Source of the DNA: Apilactobacillus timberlakei
Lineage (GTDB): Bacteria > Bacillota > Bacilli > Lactobacillales > Lactobacillaceae
DNA length: 64,000 nucleotides
Reading direction: 5' to 3'
NCBI RefSeq assembly: GCF_002993965.1
Contig: NZ_POST01000004.1
Span: 44,742 to 108,741 of the forward strand
Every line of letters begins with the position of its first letter. The first letter of the stretch is position 1. This document shows, in pieces, positions 10,659 through 21,039 of this stretch. The position numbers and the translations under genes were made by a program. The notes beneath the pieces were generated by a model that searched no databases, was not told the origin of the DNA, and worked only from the letters and a program-made list of their open reading frames with translations.

Positions 10659-13022
10659 ATGCCTAATATTTTAAAGAAATGGGTTGAAAGCGATAAGCAT
10701 GATATCAAACGTTTAAGTAAGTTAGCGGATAAAGTTGATAATTATGCTGATGAATATCGTAAATTAAGCGATGAAGATTTAAAAGCTAAAACTCCAGAAT
10801 TTAAAAAACGTTATCAAGATGGTGAAACGCTAGATGATCTTCTTCCTGAAGCATTCGCTGTTGCAAGAGAAGGAGCTACTCGTGTTTTAGGACTAACTCC
10901 ATTCCATGTTCAAGTTATGGGTGGAATTGTGCTTCATGAAGGAAGCATTTCTGAAATGAAAACTGGTGAAGGTAAAACATTAACTGCTACTATGCCTGTA
11001 TATTTAAATGCATTGGCTGGTAAGGGTGTTCATGTTATTACAGTTAACGAATACTTATCCAAGCGTGATGCTGAACAAATGGGTGAACTATATAACTGGT
11101 TAGGCTTAACAGTTGGTGTTAACTTAACTGAAATGAGTGCTGAAGAAAAACGTGAAGCATACAATGACGATATTACCTATTCTACTAATAGTGAAATCGG
11201 ATTTGATTATTTACGTGATAATATGGTTGTTTACAAAGAAGATATGGTACAACGTCCATTGAACTTTGCTATTGTCGATGAAGTAGACTCTATTTTAATT
11301 GATGAAGCTAGAACCCCATTAATCATTTCTGGTCAAGCTAAAGGTTCACAAGAATTATATATCCAAGCTGATCGTTTTGCTAAAACTTTAAAAGACAAAG
11401 ATGATTTTAAGATTGATTTGGAATCAAAAACTGTTGCTTTAAAAGATCAAGGTATTGAAAAGGCTGAAAAGTACTTTAACTTAAAGAATTTATATGATAC
11501 TGATAATACAGCTCTAACTCATCATTTGGATGAAGCATTACGTGCTAACTACATTATGCTTAAAGATAAGGACTATGTGGTTTCTAATGGTGAAGTATTA
11601 ATCGTTGATTCATTTACTGGTCGTATTATGGAAGGTCGTCGCTTTTCTGATGGGCTACATCAAGCAATTGAAGCCAAAGAAGGCGTTGACATTCAAGAAG
11701 AAAGTAAAACCATGGCTAATATCACATACCAAAACTTATTCAGAATGTACCATAAGTTAGCTGGTATGACTGGTACTGCTAAAACAGAAGCTGATGAATT
11801 TAGAGAAATCTATAATATGGATGTTATTTCAATCCCTACTAATAAACCTGTAGCCAGAGTTGATGAACCTGATTTACTATATCCAACTCTTCAATCTAAA
11901 TTCGATGCAGTTATCAGTAAAATCAAGGAATTACACAGTAAGGGACAACCAATGTTGATTGGTACCGTTGCTGTTGAAACATCAGAATATCTAGATAACA
12001 GATTAACTCAAGAAGGAATTCCACATAATGTTTTAAATGCTAAGAATCATGCTAAGGAAGCTGAAATTATTTCCAACGCTGGACAAAAGAATGCAGTTAC
12101 TATTGCTACCAATATGGCTGGTCGTGGTACTGATATTAAACTTGGACCGGGTGTTGTTGAATTAGGTGGATTAGCGGTTATTGGAACTGAACGTCATGAA
12201 TCAAGACGTATTGATAATCAATTACGTGGTCGTTCAGGTCGTCAAGGAGATCCAGGTCTTTCACAATTCTATCTTTCATTAGAAGATGATTTAATGCGTC
12301 GTTTTGGTTCTGACCGTATTAAGAGCTTCTTAGAAAATATGAAAGTTGATGGCGAATCTGCTGTTATTAAGAGTAGATTAATTACTAAACAAGTTGAATC
12401 AGCTCAAAAGCGTGTTGAAGGTAATAATTACGACTCTAGAAAACAAGTTCTTCAATATGATGATGTTATGAGACAACAACGTAATGTTATCTATGGTGAA
12501 AGATATCAAATTATTGAAGAAAATAAATCTCTTAAGTGGGTATTAATGCCAATGATTCAAAGAACTGTTAATAGAATTGTTAACTTGCATACTCAAGGAG
12601 ATAAGAAAGATTGGGATTTAGATACTATTTTAGATTTTGCTATTAGTGCTTTAGTAAGTCCTGATCGCATTAGTTTGGATGATTTAGAAAATAAATCTGC
12701 TGATGAAATTAAAGACACTCTAATGAATCTTGCTAAACAAGTATATAAAGAAAAACAAGATCAATTATATGATCCTAATCAAATGCTTGAATTTGAAAAG
12801 GTTGTTATTTTAAGAGTTGTTGATTCACACTGGACTGATCATATTGATGAAATGGATCAATTGAGACAATCAGTTGGTTTAAGAGGTTATGGTCAATTGA
12901 ATCCATTGGTTGAATATCAACGTGAAGGTTATCAAATGTTTGAAGAAATGGTTTCAGATATCAATTATGATACAACTAGACTATTTATGAAGGCTGAAAT
13001 TAGACAAAACATTGAAAGATAA
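10659..13022 (+). CDS. secA: Preprotein translocase ATPase SecA
   Basis: SecA (787 aa) drives secretory preproteins through SecYEG at the membrane. Walker A is in [14 protein letters not shown] (about residue 100), DEAD-like box in [18 protein letters not shown], motor motifs NMAGRGTDI and [13 protein letters not shown], then the helical scaffold. It ends at [14 protein letters not shown] and lacks the C-terminal linker and CXCX8C(H/C) zinc motif of the E. coli protein; this shorter form is common in lactobacilli. ATG 10659 follows GAAAGGG. Its partner secG is at 35.6 kb. A terminator-like hairpin separates it from prfB. Confidence 0.98.
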   Translation: MPNILKKWVESDKHDIKRLSKLADKVDNYADEYRKLSDEDLKAKTPEFKKRYQDGETLDDLLPEAFAVAREGATRVLGLTPFHVQVMGGIVLHEGSISEMKTGEGKTLTATMPVYLNALAGKGVHVITVNEYLSKRDAEQMGELYNWLGLTVGVNLTEMSAEEKREAYNDDITYSTNSEIGFDYLRDNMVVYKEDMVQRPLNFAIVDEVDSILIDEARTPLIISGQAKGSQELYIQADRFAKTLKDKDDFKIDLESKTVALKDQGIEKAEKYFNLKNLYDTDNTALTHHLDEALRANYIMLKDKDYVVSNGEVLIVDSFTGRIMEGRRFSDGLHQAIEAKEGVDIQEESKTMANITYQNLFRMYHKLAGMTGTAKTEADEFREIYNMDVISIPTNKPVARVDEPDLLYPTLQSKFDAVISKIKELHSKGQPMLIGTVAVETSEYLDNRLTQEGIPHNVLNAKNHAKEAEIISNAGQKNAVTIATNMAGRGTDIKLGPGVVELGGLAVIGTERHESRRIDNQLRGRSGRQGDPGLSQFYLSLEDDLMRRFGSDRIKSFLENMKVDGESAVIKSRLITKQVESAQKRVEGNNYDSRKQVLQYDDVMRQQRNVIYGERYQIIEENKSLKWVLMPMIQRTVNRIVNLHTQGDKKDWDLDTILDFAISALVSPDRISLDDLENKSADEIKDTLMNLAKQVYKEKQDQLYDPNQMLEFEKVVILRVVDSHWTDHIDEMDQLRQSVGLRGYGQLNPLVEYQREGYQMFEEMVSDINYDTTRLFMKAEIRQNIER

Positions 13023-13026
13023 TTTT

Positions 13027-13067
13027 AAAAACGGGGATGGACTTGTATAGTTCCATTGCCGTTTTTT
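13027..13067 (+). terminator. Hairpin between secA and prfB
   Basis: AAAACGG and GATGGA pair with TTCCAT and CCGTTTT around a TGTATA loop, followed by a T-run. It lies 21 bases before the prfB start, so it is either the secA terminator or a partial terminator within a secA-prfB operon. Confidence 0.75.
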
Positions 13068-13087
13068 ACATAGGGAGTAAATAATTT

Positions 13088-14204
13088 ATGGAATTAAAAG
13101 ATGCAAAAGATGAAATTAATAAAATAAAAAAAGCCATTGCTGGTTTTAGGGGGTCTCTTTGACTTAGATTCATTATCTGAAAATATTGAAATTAATGAGT
13201 CTAAAATGGCAGATCCTAATTTTTGGGATGATCCTAATAAGGCTAAAAGCTTTATTGAAGAAAACAATAAACTGAAGAAAAAGTATGATAATTTTAAGGT
13301 AATTGCTGAAGAAAGTGATGACTTAGAAATAAATTTAGAATTATTTGAAGAAGATAACGACCCCTCAATAATGGAAGAATTTGAAAATAATTTAACTAAG
13401 ACTAAAAAGCATTTAGAAAATTATCGCTTAGGCATGCTTTTAAATGGTAAATATGATGGCAATAATGCCATCTTAGAAATTCATCCAGGTGCTGGTGGAA
13501 CTGAATCTCACGATTGGGGAATGATGTTACTTCGCATGTATACCAGATGGGCTGAACAACATGAATTCAAATTAGAGACTTTGAATTATCAAGTTGGTGA
13601 AGTAGCTGGAATTGATAGTGCAACGTTATTAATTTCTGGTGAAAATGCATATGGATATTTGAAATCAGAAAAAGGTGTGCATCGATTGGTTAGAATTTCT
13701 CCATTTGACTCAGCAGGTCGTCGTCACACATCATTTGCCTCAGTGGATGTAATGCCAGAATTAGATGATTCAGTAAACATTGATATTAATCCTGCTGACT
13801 TAAGAGTAGACGTTTTTAGAGCCAGTGGAGCTGGTGGTCAACATGTTAACAAAACTTCATCTGCGGTTCGAATTACCCATGAACCTACTGGAATTGTAGT
13901 TGCTAGTCAAGCTCAACGTTCACAGCTACAAAATAGGGAAACTGCAATGAATATGTTAAAGTCCAAGTTATATGAATTAGAAGAAGAAAAGAAGGCTGAG
14001 CAAAAAGCTCAACTAGAAGGTGAACAAAAAGAAATTGGATGGGGTTCACAAATTCGTTCTTATGTTTTTCATCCATATTCGATGGTAAAAGACCATCGTA
14101 CAGGCTATGAAACTGCTAAAGTACAAGATGTTATGGATGGGAAATTAGACAAATTTATTAATTCGTATTTACAATGGAAATTAAGCAAGCAGAACCCAGA
14201 TTAA
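13088..14204 (+). CDS. prfB: Peptide chain release factor 2 (programmed +1 frameshift)
   Basis: RF2 releases peptides at UGA and UAA. The reading frame opens at ATG 13088 (after AGGGAG) and runs 24 codons to an in-frame TGA at 13160-13162. A +1 shift at CTT (13157-13159), skipping T13160, continues to 14204, giving about 371 aa, the normal RF2 length. Catalytic GGQ lies in SGAGGQHVNKT and the stop-recognition SPF in RISPFDSAGRRH. The frame starting at 13137 is therefore not the true start. The coding join is 13088-13159 plus 13161-14204. The next gene follows after 16 bases; the usual ftsE-ftsX pair is absent. Confidence 0.97.
13148..13163 (+). promoter_or_regulatory. RF2 autoregulatory frameshift site
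   Basis: AGG GGG TCT CTT TGA C: internal Shine-Dalgarno AGGGGG (13148-13153), slippery CTT, in-frame TGA and a following C. This is the classic RF2 arrangement, with TCT where TAT is the usual codon. Low RF2 activity favours the shift and restores RF2 synthesis. Confidence 0.96.
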
Positions 14205-14220
14205 CTTAGGAGACAAGCAA

Positions 14221-15360
14221 ATGGATTATTTATTAACATTATCTATAATTTTTATTCAACCAGTTCTTTGGCTGGGCATAATTAAAGTTCTTTTAAACAA
14301 TAAAAAAAGACTTTCACGTGAAAGAAATTCTTTTAATACTGCTATTTATCAAAATAATTTTGAGTTAAAACATTTTTTACTAGGATTTTTACTTTTTGGT
14401 ATTTTTGGATCTATTTTATCAATTTTAGTTGGTACATTTATTTCTGTTCCATGGATTATTTTGTATGAAGTACTACTATTATTAAATATTGTGTTGATTC
14501 CCTATAGATTATTTCCGATTATAATAGCTGGAATAACAACTTTAATTACAATGATTCCTAGTATATTTGATTATATTAATGACAACTTTGATTCTTCAAT
14601 TGATTTATCAATGACTGCCAATCAAAACATATTATTTCTAATTAGTTTAATCATTTTAATATCCGGTTTATTTTGGAGATACTTTGTTGGCCGTTATAAT
14701 ACCCCTGAAATATCGAAAAATAAACGTGGAAACCGTGTAGCTGGATATCTTTTAAATGAAATGACAGTTTTTCCATTACTCGTTTTAATTCCTGGCGACC
14801 AATTGCAAAAAGCAATTTCATTTTGGCCTACTTTCATGGTAGGACATCAATCGTTTAGTTTATTTTTATTACCAGTACTTTTAAGTGCAAAAATGAAAAT
14901 ATTCAAGAATGTTCCTTTAAAGATTGCAAAAAAGATTGGTAATTCAATCATTAAATTAGGTATTTTTGGATTTATATTAACAATTGGCAGCTATTTCTTC
15001 CCAATTGTTACTTTATATTCAATCGGAATCCTTATTATTGTTTATTTGTTGATTTTAATTAGACTCAAATTACAAGACCTTAAATCTGAAAAATGGTTTT
15101 CTGATGCAGTTGAAGGCGTTAGTGTAATTGGTGTTAAGCCATCTACTCCAGCTGATAAAATGGGGGTTGAAATTGGGGATCGTATTGTTGAAGTTAATAA
15201 CAAAACGGTTCATAATGAAAATGAATTTTATGAGGCCATTTTATCTTCACCTACATTTTGTCGATTAAAATTAATAAATAGAAATGATCGAATCAAAATT
15301 ACTGAATCAGCTATTTATAACGATTCACCAAATGAATTAGGGGTTGTTTTGTTTAAATAA
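14221..15360 (+). CDS. MinJ-like membrane protein with C-terminal PDZ domain
   Basis: 379 aa, with about seven or eight hydrophobic segments over residues 1-280 and a C-terminal PDZ domain (VEGVSVIGVKPSTPADKMGVEIGDRIVEVNN, about residues 299-355). Topology and size match B. subtilis MinJ (YvjD), which bridges DivIVA to MinD and lies in the same general prfB-ftsEX region there. No protease domain is present, so it is not a PDZ protease such as SepM. It starts 16 bases after prfB with an AGGAGAC site. The assignment to a division-site scaffold is inference from architecture and location. Confidence 0.7.
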   Translation: MDYLLTLSIIFIQPVLWLGIIKVLLNNKKRLSRERNSFNTAIYQNNFELKHFLLGFLLFGIFGSILSILVGTFISVPWIILYEVLLLLNIVLIPYRLFPIIIAGITTLITMIPSIFDYINDNFDSSIDLSMTANQNILFLISLIILISGLFWRYFVGRYNTPEISKNKRGNRVAGYLLNEMTVFPLLVLIPGDQLQKAISFWPTFMVGHQSFSLFLLPVLLSAKMKIFKNVPLKIAKKIGNSIIKLGIFGFILTIGSYFFPIVTLYSIGILIIVYLLILIRLKLQDLKSEKWFSDAVEGVSVIGVKPSTPADKMGVEIGDRIVEVNNKTVHNENEFYEAILSSPTFCRLKLINRNDRIKITESAIYNDSPNELGVVLFK

Positions 15361-15435
15361 ATTATTTTTGTTAAAAGGATTGTATTTAAGCATGAAAAGT
15401 GTTTAAATGTTTAACTCAAAGGAGTTGTTAATAAA

Positions 15436-15735
15436 ATGAAAAAATTAACTAGATCAAAAACAGACAGAATGCTAACTGGAGTTGCCGGTGGAGTTTCAGA
15501 ATATCTAGGAATTGATTCTAGAATTATAAGAATAATTTTTATTATTCTTGCTTTCTTTCATGGCATTGGATTACTTGCATACTTGATTTTGCTTGTTTTA
15601 ATGCCCAATACTCAACAAACAACTGGTCCTTTTGATGGGATGTTTAATCAATATAAGTCTAAAGAACAATCAACAACTAAGAATAACGATAAAAGAAAAA
15701 ATTTAAAAGATGTTCAGGAATTTGATCATAAATAA
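15436..15735 (+). CDS. Small PspC-domain membrane protein
   Basis: 99 aa. The first 60 residues are a PspC domain (KLTRSKTDRMLTGVAGGVSEYLGID, then a hydrophobic helix IIRIIFIILAFFHGIGLLAYLILLVLMP), followed by a short polar tail rich in K, N and D. PspC proteins are linked to envelope stress responses in many bacteria; no PspA partner is seen here. ATG 15436 follows AAAGGAG. It is probably co-transcribed with the YvlD-like gene 12 bases downstream, a common pairing in lactobacilli. Confidence 0.88.
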   Translation: MKKLTRSKTDRMLTGVAGGVSEYLGIDSRIIRIIFIILAFFHGIGLLAYLILLVLMPNTQQTTGPFDGMFNQYKSKEQSTTKNNDKRKNLKDVQEFDHK

Positions 15736-15747
15736 AGGAGACTTACA

Positions 15748-16095
15748 ATGGGATTTTGGGGTCGTTTATTAGTTAATACCTTATTATTTATAGCTATTGC
15801 AGGTTTCTTTCAAGGAAGCTTTTATGTCGCTAGTTTAACAACTGCCATTATCGCTGCTTTTGTATTGGCGATTTTGAATACTTTGGTAAAACCGGTATTG
15901 TTTATTCTTTCATTACCAATTAATATTTTGACATTGGGATTATTCAGTATTGTCTTAAATGCATTTATGTTAGAAGCAACCTCATATATTGTTGGCAGTG
16001 ATTTCCAATTTACTTCTTTTGGGATGGCAATGCTAGTATCTATAATAATGTCAATTTGTAATGCGGTGTTATCTAATAATCAATCAACTGAATAA
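15748..16095 (+). CDS. YvlD-like membrane protein (phage holin 4 superfamily)
   Basis: 115 aa, almost entirely hydrophobic with four predicted membrane segments. ILNTLVKPVLFILSLPINILTLGLFSIVLNAFML is the hallmark of the YvlD / Phage_holin_4_2 family. Despite the family name there is no phage context; the B. subtilis homologue belongs to a stress-linked operon with PspC-like proteins, as here. AAAGGAG precedes ATG 15748. Its molecular function is unknown. A terminator follows. Confidence 0.88.
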   Translation: MGFWGRLLVNTLLFIAIAGFFQGSFYVASLTTAIIAAFVLAILNTLVKPVLFILSLPINILTLGLFSIVLNAFMLEATSYIVGSDFQFTSFGMAMLVSIIMSICNAVLSNNQSTE

Positions 16096-16105
16096 TGTTA
16101 AAATT

Positions 16106-16140
16106 AAGTAGGTATTTAATAATATCTACTTATTTTTTTA
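16106..16140 (+). terminator. Terminator after the YvlD-like gene
   Basis: AAGTAGGTAT, loop TTAATA, ATATCTACTT, then a T-rich run. Confidence 0.75.
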
Positions 16141-16180
16141 TTTTTAATGTGTTTTTAAGATTAAAAGATAATAATTAAAA

Positions 16181-16189
16181 TGGTAAAAT
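16181..16189 (+). promoter_or_regulatory. Extended -10 promoter of the hprK operon
   Basis: TG-G-TAAAAT at 16181-16189, 24 bases before the hprK start codon. Confidence 0.6.
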
Positions 16190-16213
16190 AATAATAACAT
16201 AGGAGGTAAACGT

Positions 16214-17152
16214 ATGACTTATAATGTTAGTGTTGCTGACTTAGTTGAAAATACACATCTAGATATTTTTTATGGTAAAGAGTATTTAGATAGACCTATT
16301 ACTACTAGTGACATTTCAAGACCTGGTTTAGAGTTAACTGGATATTTTAATTATTATCCGGCTAAAAGAATTCAATTACTTGGAATTACTGAGACCTCAT
16401 ATGCAAAAGGCATGAATAGTGCCGATCTTTATGAAGTTATGAAAGAAATGTGTCACCCAGAAACACCAGCTTTTGTGATCTCGACCCAATTGGATCCGCC
16501 TGATGAATTAATTAGAGCTGCTAAAAATAAACATATTCCTATTTTAGGATCAAAATTAACAACCTCTAGAGTTTTAAGTAATATGACTAATTATTTAGAA
16601 AGTAATTTAGCCGAAAGAAAATCTATGCATGGAGTTTTAGTTGATGTTTATGGATTAGGTGTTCTGATGACTGGTGATTCAGGAGTCGGTAAAAGTGAAA
16701 CTGCTTTGGAATTAGTTAAACGTGGACATCGATTAATAGCTGATGATCGAGTTGAGGTATACCAACAGGATGAACAAACACTAGTTGGACAAGCTCCACG
16801 TATTTTACGTCATTTATTGGAAATCCGTGGAATTGGGATTATTGACGTAATGAATTTATTTGGTGCAGGAGCTGTACGTTCAAAAACCAAAGTTGATTTA
16901 ATTGTCCATTTAGAAAACTGGTCTGATAATAAAGATTATGATCGATTAGGGAATTCTAATGAAACTAGACGGATTTTTGATGTTGATGTTGAAAGAATTA
17001 ACATTCCAGTTAAAACAGGACGTAATTTAGCAATTATTATTGAAGCAGCTGCAATGAACTTTAGAGCTAGAACAATGGGATACGATGCAACTAAAGTATT
17101 CAATGATAATCTGAATAGCTTAATTAAAGAAAATTCAAAACCTAATGGTTAA
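16214..17152 (+). CDS. hprK: HPr kinase/phosphorylase
   Basis: HprK (312 aa) phosphorylates Ser46 of HPr and so controls CcpA-dependent catabolite repression. The catalytic core has Walker A LMTGDSGVGKSETALEL, the preceding His in SMHGVLVDVYG, and the family signature LEIRGIGIIDVMNLFGAGAVR. The N-terminal domain (about residues 1-130) is complete. AGGAGGT stands just before ATG 16214. It heads hprK-lgt-gpsA-galU, a conserved Lactobacillales operon. A cre-like site near 63.05 kb fits an active CcpA circuit. Confidence 0.97.
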   Translation: MTYNVSVADLVENTHLDIFYGKEYLDRPITTSDISRPGLELTGYFNYYPAKRIQLLGITETSYAKGMNSADLYEVMKEMCHPETPAFVISTQLDPPDELIRAAKNKHIPILGSKLTTSRVLSNMTNYLESNLAERKSMHGVLVDVYGLGVLMTGDSGVGKSETALELVKRGHRLIADDRVEVYQQDEQTLVGQAPRILRHLLEIRGIGIIDVMNLFGAGAVRSKTKVDLIVHLENWSDNKDYDRLGNSNETRRIFDVDVERINIPVKTGRNLAIIIEAAAMNFRARTMGYDATKVFNDNLNSLIKENSKPNG

Positions 17153-17159
17153 TTAAATA

Positions 17160-18005
17160 TTGAATGGAGGAGATCTTATTTCGTTAGCTTTAAATCCGAT
17201 TGCATTTAATTTGGGATCAATTCAAGTTCATTGGTATGGAATCTTTATTGCTAGTGCAGTGATGATTGCGGTTTATCTTTCTGTTAAAGAAGGCTCAAAA
17301 CGTGGAATTATTGCAGATAACATTTATGACATGATTTTATGGGCATTGCCTGTTGCGATTATTTGTGCTCGTATCTATTATGTAGCATTTCAATGGCCGT
17401 ACTATAGTCAACATCTAGATGAAATCATTAAAGTTTGGGATGGGGGAATTGCCATTTATGGAGCTTTAATTGGTGCTGGCTTAGTTGTATTTTATTATTG
17501 TCGTAGTAAATTTATACCGGTTTGGTTGATGCTAGATGTTATTGCTCCAACTGTAATAATGGGACAAGGTATTGGTAGATGGGGTAACTTTATGAACCAA
17601 GAAGCTTTTGGTAAAATTACTAGTTTATCTTTCTTACAACACTTACATTTACCATCATTTATAATTAATCAAATGTTTATTCAAGGATCATATCGTCAAC
17701 CAACTTTTTTATATGAGTCTATTTGGGATATATTTGGTTTTATAATACTAATGAATTTAAGGCATATTAACAAATTCTTTAAACGTGGTGAAGTCTTTTT
17801 AGGTTATGTAATTTGGTATTCATTTGGAAGATTCTTTGTTGAGGGAATGCGTACTGATAGCTTAATGGCCTTTGGTGATATAAGAGTTTCACAATTATTA
17901 TCAATTGTTTTATTTTTCGGTTCTATTGGTATTATTATTTATCGTAGAAAGAAAAATCCAGATTTACCATATTATCTTGACGGTAGGTCAATAATTAATA
18001 AGTAA
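17160..18005 (+). CDS. lgt: Prolipoprotein diacylglyceryl transferase Lgt
   Basis: Membrane enzyme (up to 281 aa) that transfers diacylglycerol from phosphatidylglycerol to the lipobox cysteine of prolipoproteins. The Lgt signature [13 protein letters not shown] is present, with HWYGIFIA near the N-terminus and about seven membrane helices. The start is odd: the only conventional start, TTG 17160, lies upstream of the GGAGGAG ribosome site (17166-17172). Translation probably begins at ATT 17178, giving the normal N-terminus (M)SLALNPIAF. Coordinates show the outer TTG frame. It follows hprK by 7 bases and is co-transcribed. Confidence 0.95.
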   Translation: MNGGDLISLALNPIAFNLGSIQVHWYGIFIASAVMIAVYLSVKEGSKRGIIADNIYDMILWALPVAIICARIYYVAFQWPYYSQHLDEIIKVWDGGIAIYGALIGAGLVVFYYCRSKFIPVWLMLDVIAPTVIMGQGIGRWGNFMNQEAFGKITSLSFLQHLHLPSFIINQMFIQGSYRQPTFLYESIWDIFGFIILMNLRHINKFFKRGEVFLGYVIWYSFGRFFVEGMRTDSLMAFGDIRVSQLLSIVLFFGSIGIIIYRRKKNPDLPYYLDGRSIINK

Positions 18006-18028
18006 TATAATTACAAGGAGATTTTATA

Positions 18029-19045
18029 ATGGTAGAAAAAGTAGCAGTTTTAGGTGCAGGATCATGGGGTAGCATGTTAGCAAACATCTTATCTGAAAAT
18101 GGTAACGAAGTTCATTTATGGTCTTATAAACCAGCTCAAGTTGAAGAATTAAACAACAAACACACTAATACTAAATACATTGAGAATTTTACATATTCTA
18201 AGGATTTAGTAGCTTATTCTGATATGAAGGAAGCTATTAATGGAGCTGATGACATTTTATTTGTGGTACCAGCTCAAGTTACTAGATCAATTGCTCAAAA
18301 AGTAAATAATATTTTGGCGGAATTGAATATGAAAGTAAATATTATTCATGGTAGTAAAGGAATTGAGCAAAAGACTTATAAACGTATGTCTGAAGTCCTT
18401 ACTGAAGAAATTGATCCTAAATATCGTAAATCCATTTCTGTAATATCTGGCCCTAGTCAAGCTGAATCTGTAGCAAAACATGATATTACTTTGGTTACTA
18501 CTGCTTCAGAAAATATTAAAGATGCTGAACACGTTCAGTCTTTGTTTATTAATGAATATTTTAGAGTGTATACCAATGATGATATTATAGGTGTTGAAAT
18601 TGGTGCAGCGTTGAAAAATATTATTGCATTAGGAGCAGGAGCACTTTATAGTTTAGGATATGGTGATAATACTAAAGCAGCTTTAATGACTCGTGGTTTA
18701 GCAGAAATTTCTCGATTAGGGACTTCATTTGGTGCTAATCCATTAACCTTTACTGGATTGTCTGGGGTTGGTGATCTAATTGTTACAGCAACAAGTAGTG
18801 ATTCTAGAAATTGGCGTGCTGGATATCAATTAGGACAAGGTAAATCATTGGACGAAGTTATTGAACATATGGGGATGGTAATTGAAGGCATTGCCACCAC
18901 CAAAGCAGCCTATGAATTAGCTAAACAACGTGGTATCGATATGCCAATTACATCAGCTATTTATCATGTTATAAACGATGAATTAACTGTTAAAGATGCA
19001 ATTAATAATTTAATGCATCGTGAAGGCCGAGCAGAATTGGACTAA
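18029..19045 (+). CDS. gpsA: NAD(P)-dependent glycerol-3-phosphate dehydrogenase
   Basis: GpsA (338 aa) reduces dihydroxyacetone phosphate to sn-glycerol-3-phosphate for phospholipid and teichoic acid synthesis. The N-terminal nucleotide fold is [17 protein letters not shown]; the catalytic Lys lies in [16 protein letters not shown], and [19 protein letters not shown] with GYQLGQG marks the C-terminal domain. Its length is normal. CAAGGAG precedes ATG 18029. Third gene of the hprK operon; galU begins 22 bases downstream. Confidence 0.98.
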   Translation: MVEKVAVLGAGSWGSMLANILSENGNEVHLWSYKPAQVEELNNKHTNTKYIENFTYSKDLVAYSDMKEAINGADDILFVVPAQVTRSIAQKVNNILAELNMKVNIIHGSKGIEQKTYKRMSEVLTEEIDPKYRKSISVISGPSQAESVAKHDITLVTTASENIKDAEHVQSLFINEYFRVYTNDDIIGVEIGAALKNIIALGAGALYSLGYGDNTKAALMTRGLAEISRLGTSFGANPLTFTGLSGVGDLIVTATSSDSRNWRAGYQLGQGKSLDEVIEHMGMVIEGIATTKAAYELAKQRGIDMPITSAIYHVINDELTVKDAINNLMHREGRAELD

Positions 19046-19067
19046 ATATGGTTTAAGGAGAATTTTT

Positions 19068-19943
19068 ATGAAAAAAATTAGAAAAGCAATCATCCCAGCT
19101 GCAGGCTTGGGAACAAGATTCTTACCAGAAACTAAAGCAATGCCTAAGGAAATGCTTCCAGTAGTGGACAAACCTGCTATTCAATTAATTGTTGAAGAAG
19201 CAATTGCTTCTGGGATTACTGATATTTTAATTATTATTGGAAAAGGTAAGCGTGCAATTGAAGACCATTTTGATTCTAATACTGAATTAGAATTAAATCT
19301 TGAAAAGAAAAATAAGATGAAAATGTTGGAAGCTGTTAAGAAAACTAATGGTTTAAACATCTATTTTAAACGTCAAGAACACCCTAATGGTTTAGGGGAT
19401 GCGGTTCATACTGCCAAGAGTTTTGTTGGGGATGATCCATTCGTTATTATGCTAGGTGACGATTTGATGCAAGACAAGACTCCATTAACTAAGCAATTAA
19501 TTGATAGTTATGAAAAAACTAATTCTTCCACTCTAGCTGTTATGAAGGTTCCACATGAAGATACTTCTAAATATGGAGTTATTAATCCCGCTAAGGAAGT
19601 ACAAGATGGATTATATGATGTTACTAGCTTCGTTGAAAAACCTAATCCAGAAGATGCTCCTAGTGATTTAGCAATCATCGGTCGTTACTTATTGACTCCA
19701 GAAATATTTGAAATATTGGAAAATACTAAACCAGGTAAGGGTAATGAAATTCAATTAACTGATGCTATTGATACTTTGAACAAAAATGGTAAAGTCTATG
19801 CTCATGAATTTAAAGGTTCTCGTTATGATACCGGGAATAAATTCGGCTGGTTAGAAACTAATATTGAATTTGGTTTACAACATCCAGAAGTATCAAATCA
19901 ATTGAAACAATATATTAAGGATTTAGCTAAGAAATTAGACTAA
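19068..19943 (+). CDS. galU: UTP-glucose-1-phosphate uridylyltransferase
   Basis: GalU (291 aa) makes UDP-glucose for wall polymers and glycolipids. The nucleotidyl-transferase motif [24 protein letters not shown] opens the protein, with [11 protein letters not shown] and [14 protein letters not shown] later. ATG 19068 is chosen because AAGGAG precedes it; the longer frame from 19020 runs back inside gpsA. Last gene of the hprK-lgt-gpsA-galU set. The enzyme feeding it, phosphoglucomutase, is often encoded between trxB and uvrB in lactobacilli but is not here. Confidence 0.97.
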   Translation: MKKIRKAIIPAAGLGTRFLPETKAMPKEMLPVVDKPAIQLIVEEAIASGITDILIIIGKGKRAIEDHFDSNTELELNLEKKNKMKMLEAVKKTNGLNIYFKRQEHPNGLGDAVHTAKSFVGDDPFVIMLGDDLMQDKTPLTKQLIDSYEKTNSSTLAVMKVPHEDTSKYGVINPAKEVQDGLYDVTSFVEKPNPEDAPSDLAIIGRYLLTPEIFEILENTKPGKGNEIQLTDAIDTLNKNGKVYAHEFKGSRYDTGNKFGWLETNIEFGLQHPEVSNQLKQYIKDLAKKLD

Positions 19944-20026
19944 TATTACTTTGTGTGCAAAATAATAGACAAACTTTTATTTTGCTAGTAAAGTAGTGCT
20001 TATTGAAAAAGAGAGGAGCTGAAATT

Positions 20027-20950
20027 ATGGAAAAATATGATGTAATCGTAATTGGTGCAGGTCCTGGTGGAATGACTGCAGCATTATATGCTTCTCGTGC
20101 AAATTTATCTGTTTTGATGATTGATCGAGGCATTTACGGTGGCCAAATGAATAATACTGCTGAAATTGAGAATTATCCTGGCTTTAAATCAATTTTGGGC
20201 CCAGATTTAGCTAAAAAAATGTATGAAGGTTCAATTAACTTTGGTGCAAAATATGCATATGGTACTGTTGAATCAATTGAACAATCAGGTAAAAATAAGA
20301 TTGTTAAAACCGATCAAGATAGTTATGAAACAGGTTCTGTGATCATTGGGACTGGTTCTCAATACCGTAAATTAGGTGTTGAAGGTGAAGATGAATATGG
20401 TGGTAAGGGTGTTTCTTATTGTGCTGTATGTGACGGAGCTTTCTTTAAAAACAGAGAAGTAGTCGTAATTGGTGGTGGTGACTCAGCAATTTCAGAAGCT
20501 TTATACCTTGCTGGTATTACTTCAAGAGTTACTGTTATCCATCGTCGCGATCAATTAAGAGCACAAAAGGTACTTCAAGATCGTGCATTTGCAAACGACA
20601 AAATTAATTTTATTTGGAATACTAATGTAACTGAAATTATTGGTGATAATATGAAGGTTACAGGGGTTAAAACATTGAATAATCAGACAAATGAAACTGA
20701 TGTTGTTGATGCCAATGGAGTATTTATTTATGTTGGAAACAATCCAATGACTGAACCATTTAATAATTTAAATATTACTGATGATAAAGGTTGGATTAAG
20801 ACAAATGAACGTATGGAAACTTCAGTACCTGGAGTTTTTGCAATTGGAGACGTTCGTTCAAAAGAATTAAGACAAGTTGCAACTGCTGTTGGTGACGGTG
20901 GAATTGCTGGTCAAAATGCTTTTGAATATGTATCATCATTAGAAAAATAA
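20027..20950 (+). CDS. trxB: Thioredoxin reductase
   Basis: TrxB (307 aa) passes electrons from NADPH through FAD to thioredoxin. FAD site VIVIGAGPGGMTAALYAS, redox-active CAVC in SYCAVCDGAFF, NADPH site VVVIGGGDSAISEALYL and the FAD-binding GVFAIGDVR are all intact. ATG 20027 follows GAGAGGAG; the ATG-like extension to 20003 is upstream of that site. A terminator follows and closes this gene group. Confidence 0.97.
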   Translation: MEKYDVIVIGAGPGGMTAALYASRANLSVLMIDRGIYGGQMNNTAEIENYPGFKSILGPDLAKKMYEGSINFGAKYAYGTVESIEQSGKNKIVKTDQDSYETGSVIIGTGSQYRKLGVEGEDEYGGKGVSYCAVCDGAFFKNREVVVIGGGDSAISEALYLAGITSRVTVIHRRDQLRAQKVLQDRAFANDKINFIWNTNVTEIIGDNMKVTGVKTLNNQTNETDVVDANGVFIYVGNNPMTEPFNNLNITDDKGWIKTNERMETSVPGVFAIGDVRSKELRQVATAVGDGGIAGQNAFEYVSSLEK

Positions 20951-20955
20951 TTGAT

Positions 20956-20988
20956 AAAAAGGAATGCTATTTAAGCATTCCTTTTTAT
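20956..20988 (+). terminator. trxB terminator
   Basis: AAAAAGGAATGCT, loop ATTTA, AGCATTCCTTTTT. Confidence 0.92.
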
Positions 20989-21030
20989 TATCTTGTCGGA
21001 TACGTATTAATTTTAGAATGTATGTTCGTG

Positions 21031-21039
21031 TGTTAAAAT
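21031..21039 (+). promoter_or_regulatory. Extended -10 promoter of uvrBA
   Basis: TG-T-TAAAAT at 21031-21039, within GTGTGTTAAAATGTATA. It resembles the yvcK promoter. No clear SOS box was found nearby by eye. Confidence 0.55.

Noticed and set aside
10659-13022. SecA truncated at the C-terminus
   Set aside because: The missing zinc-binding tail is normal in many lactobacilli, so this is not a broken gene.
15748-16095. Prophage holin
   Set aside because: Belongs to the YvlD family beside PspC; no lysin or phage genes nearby.
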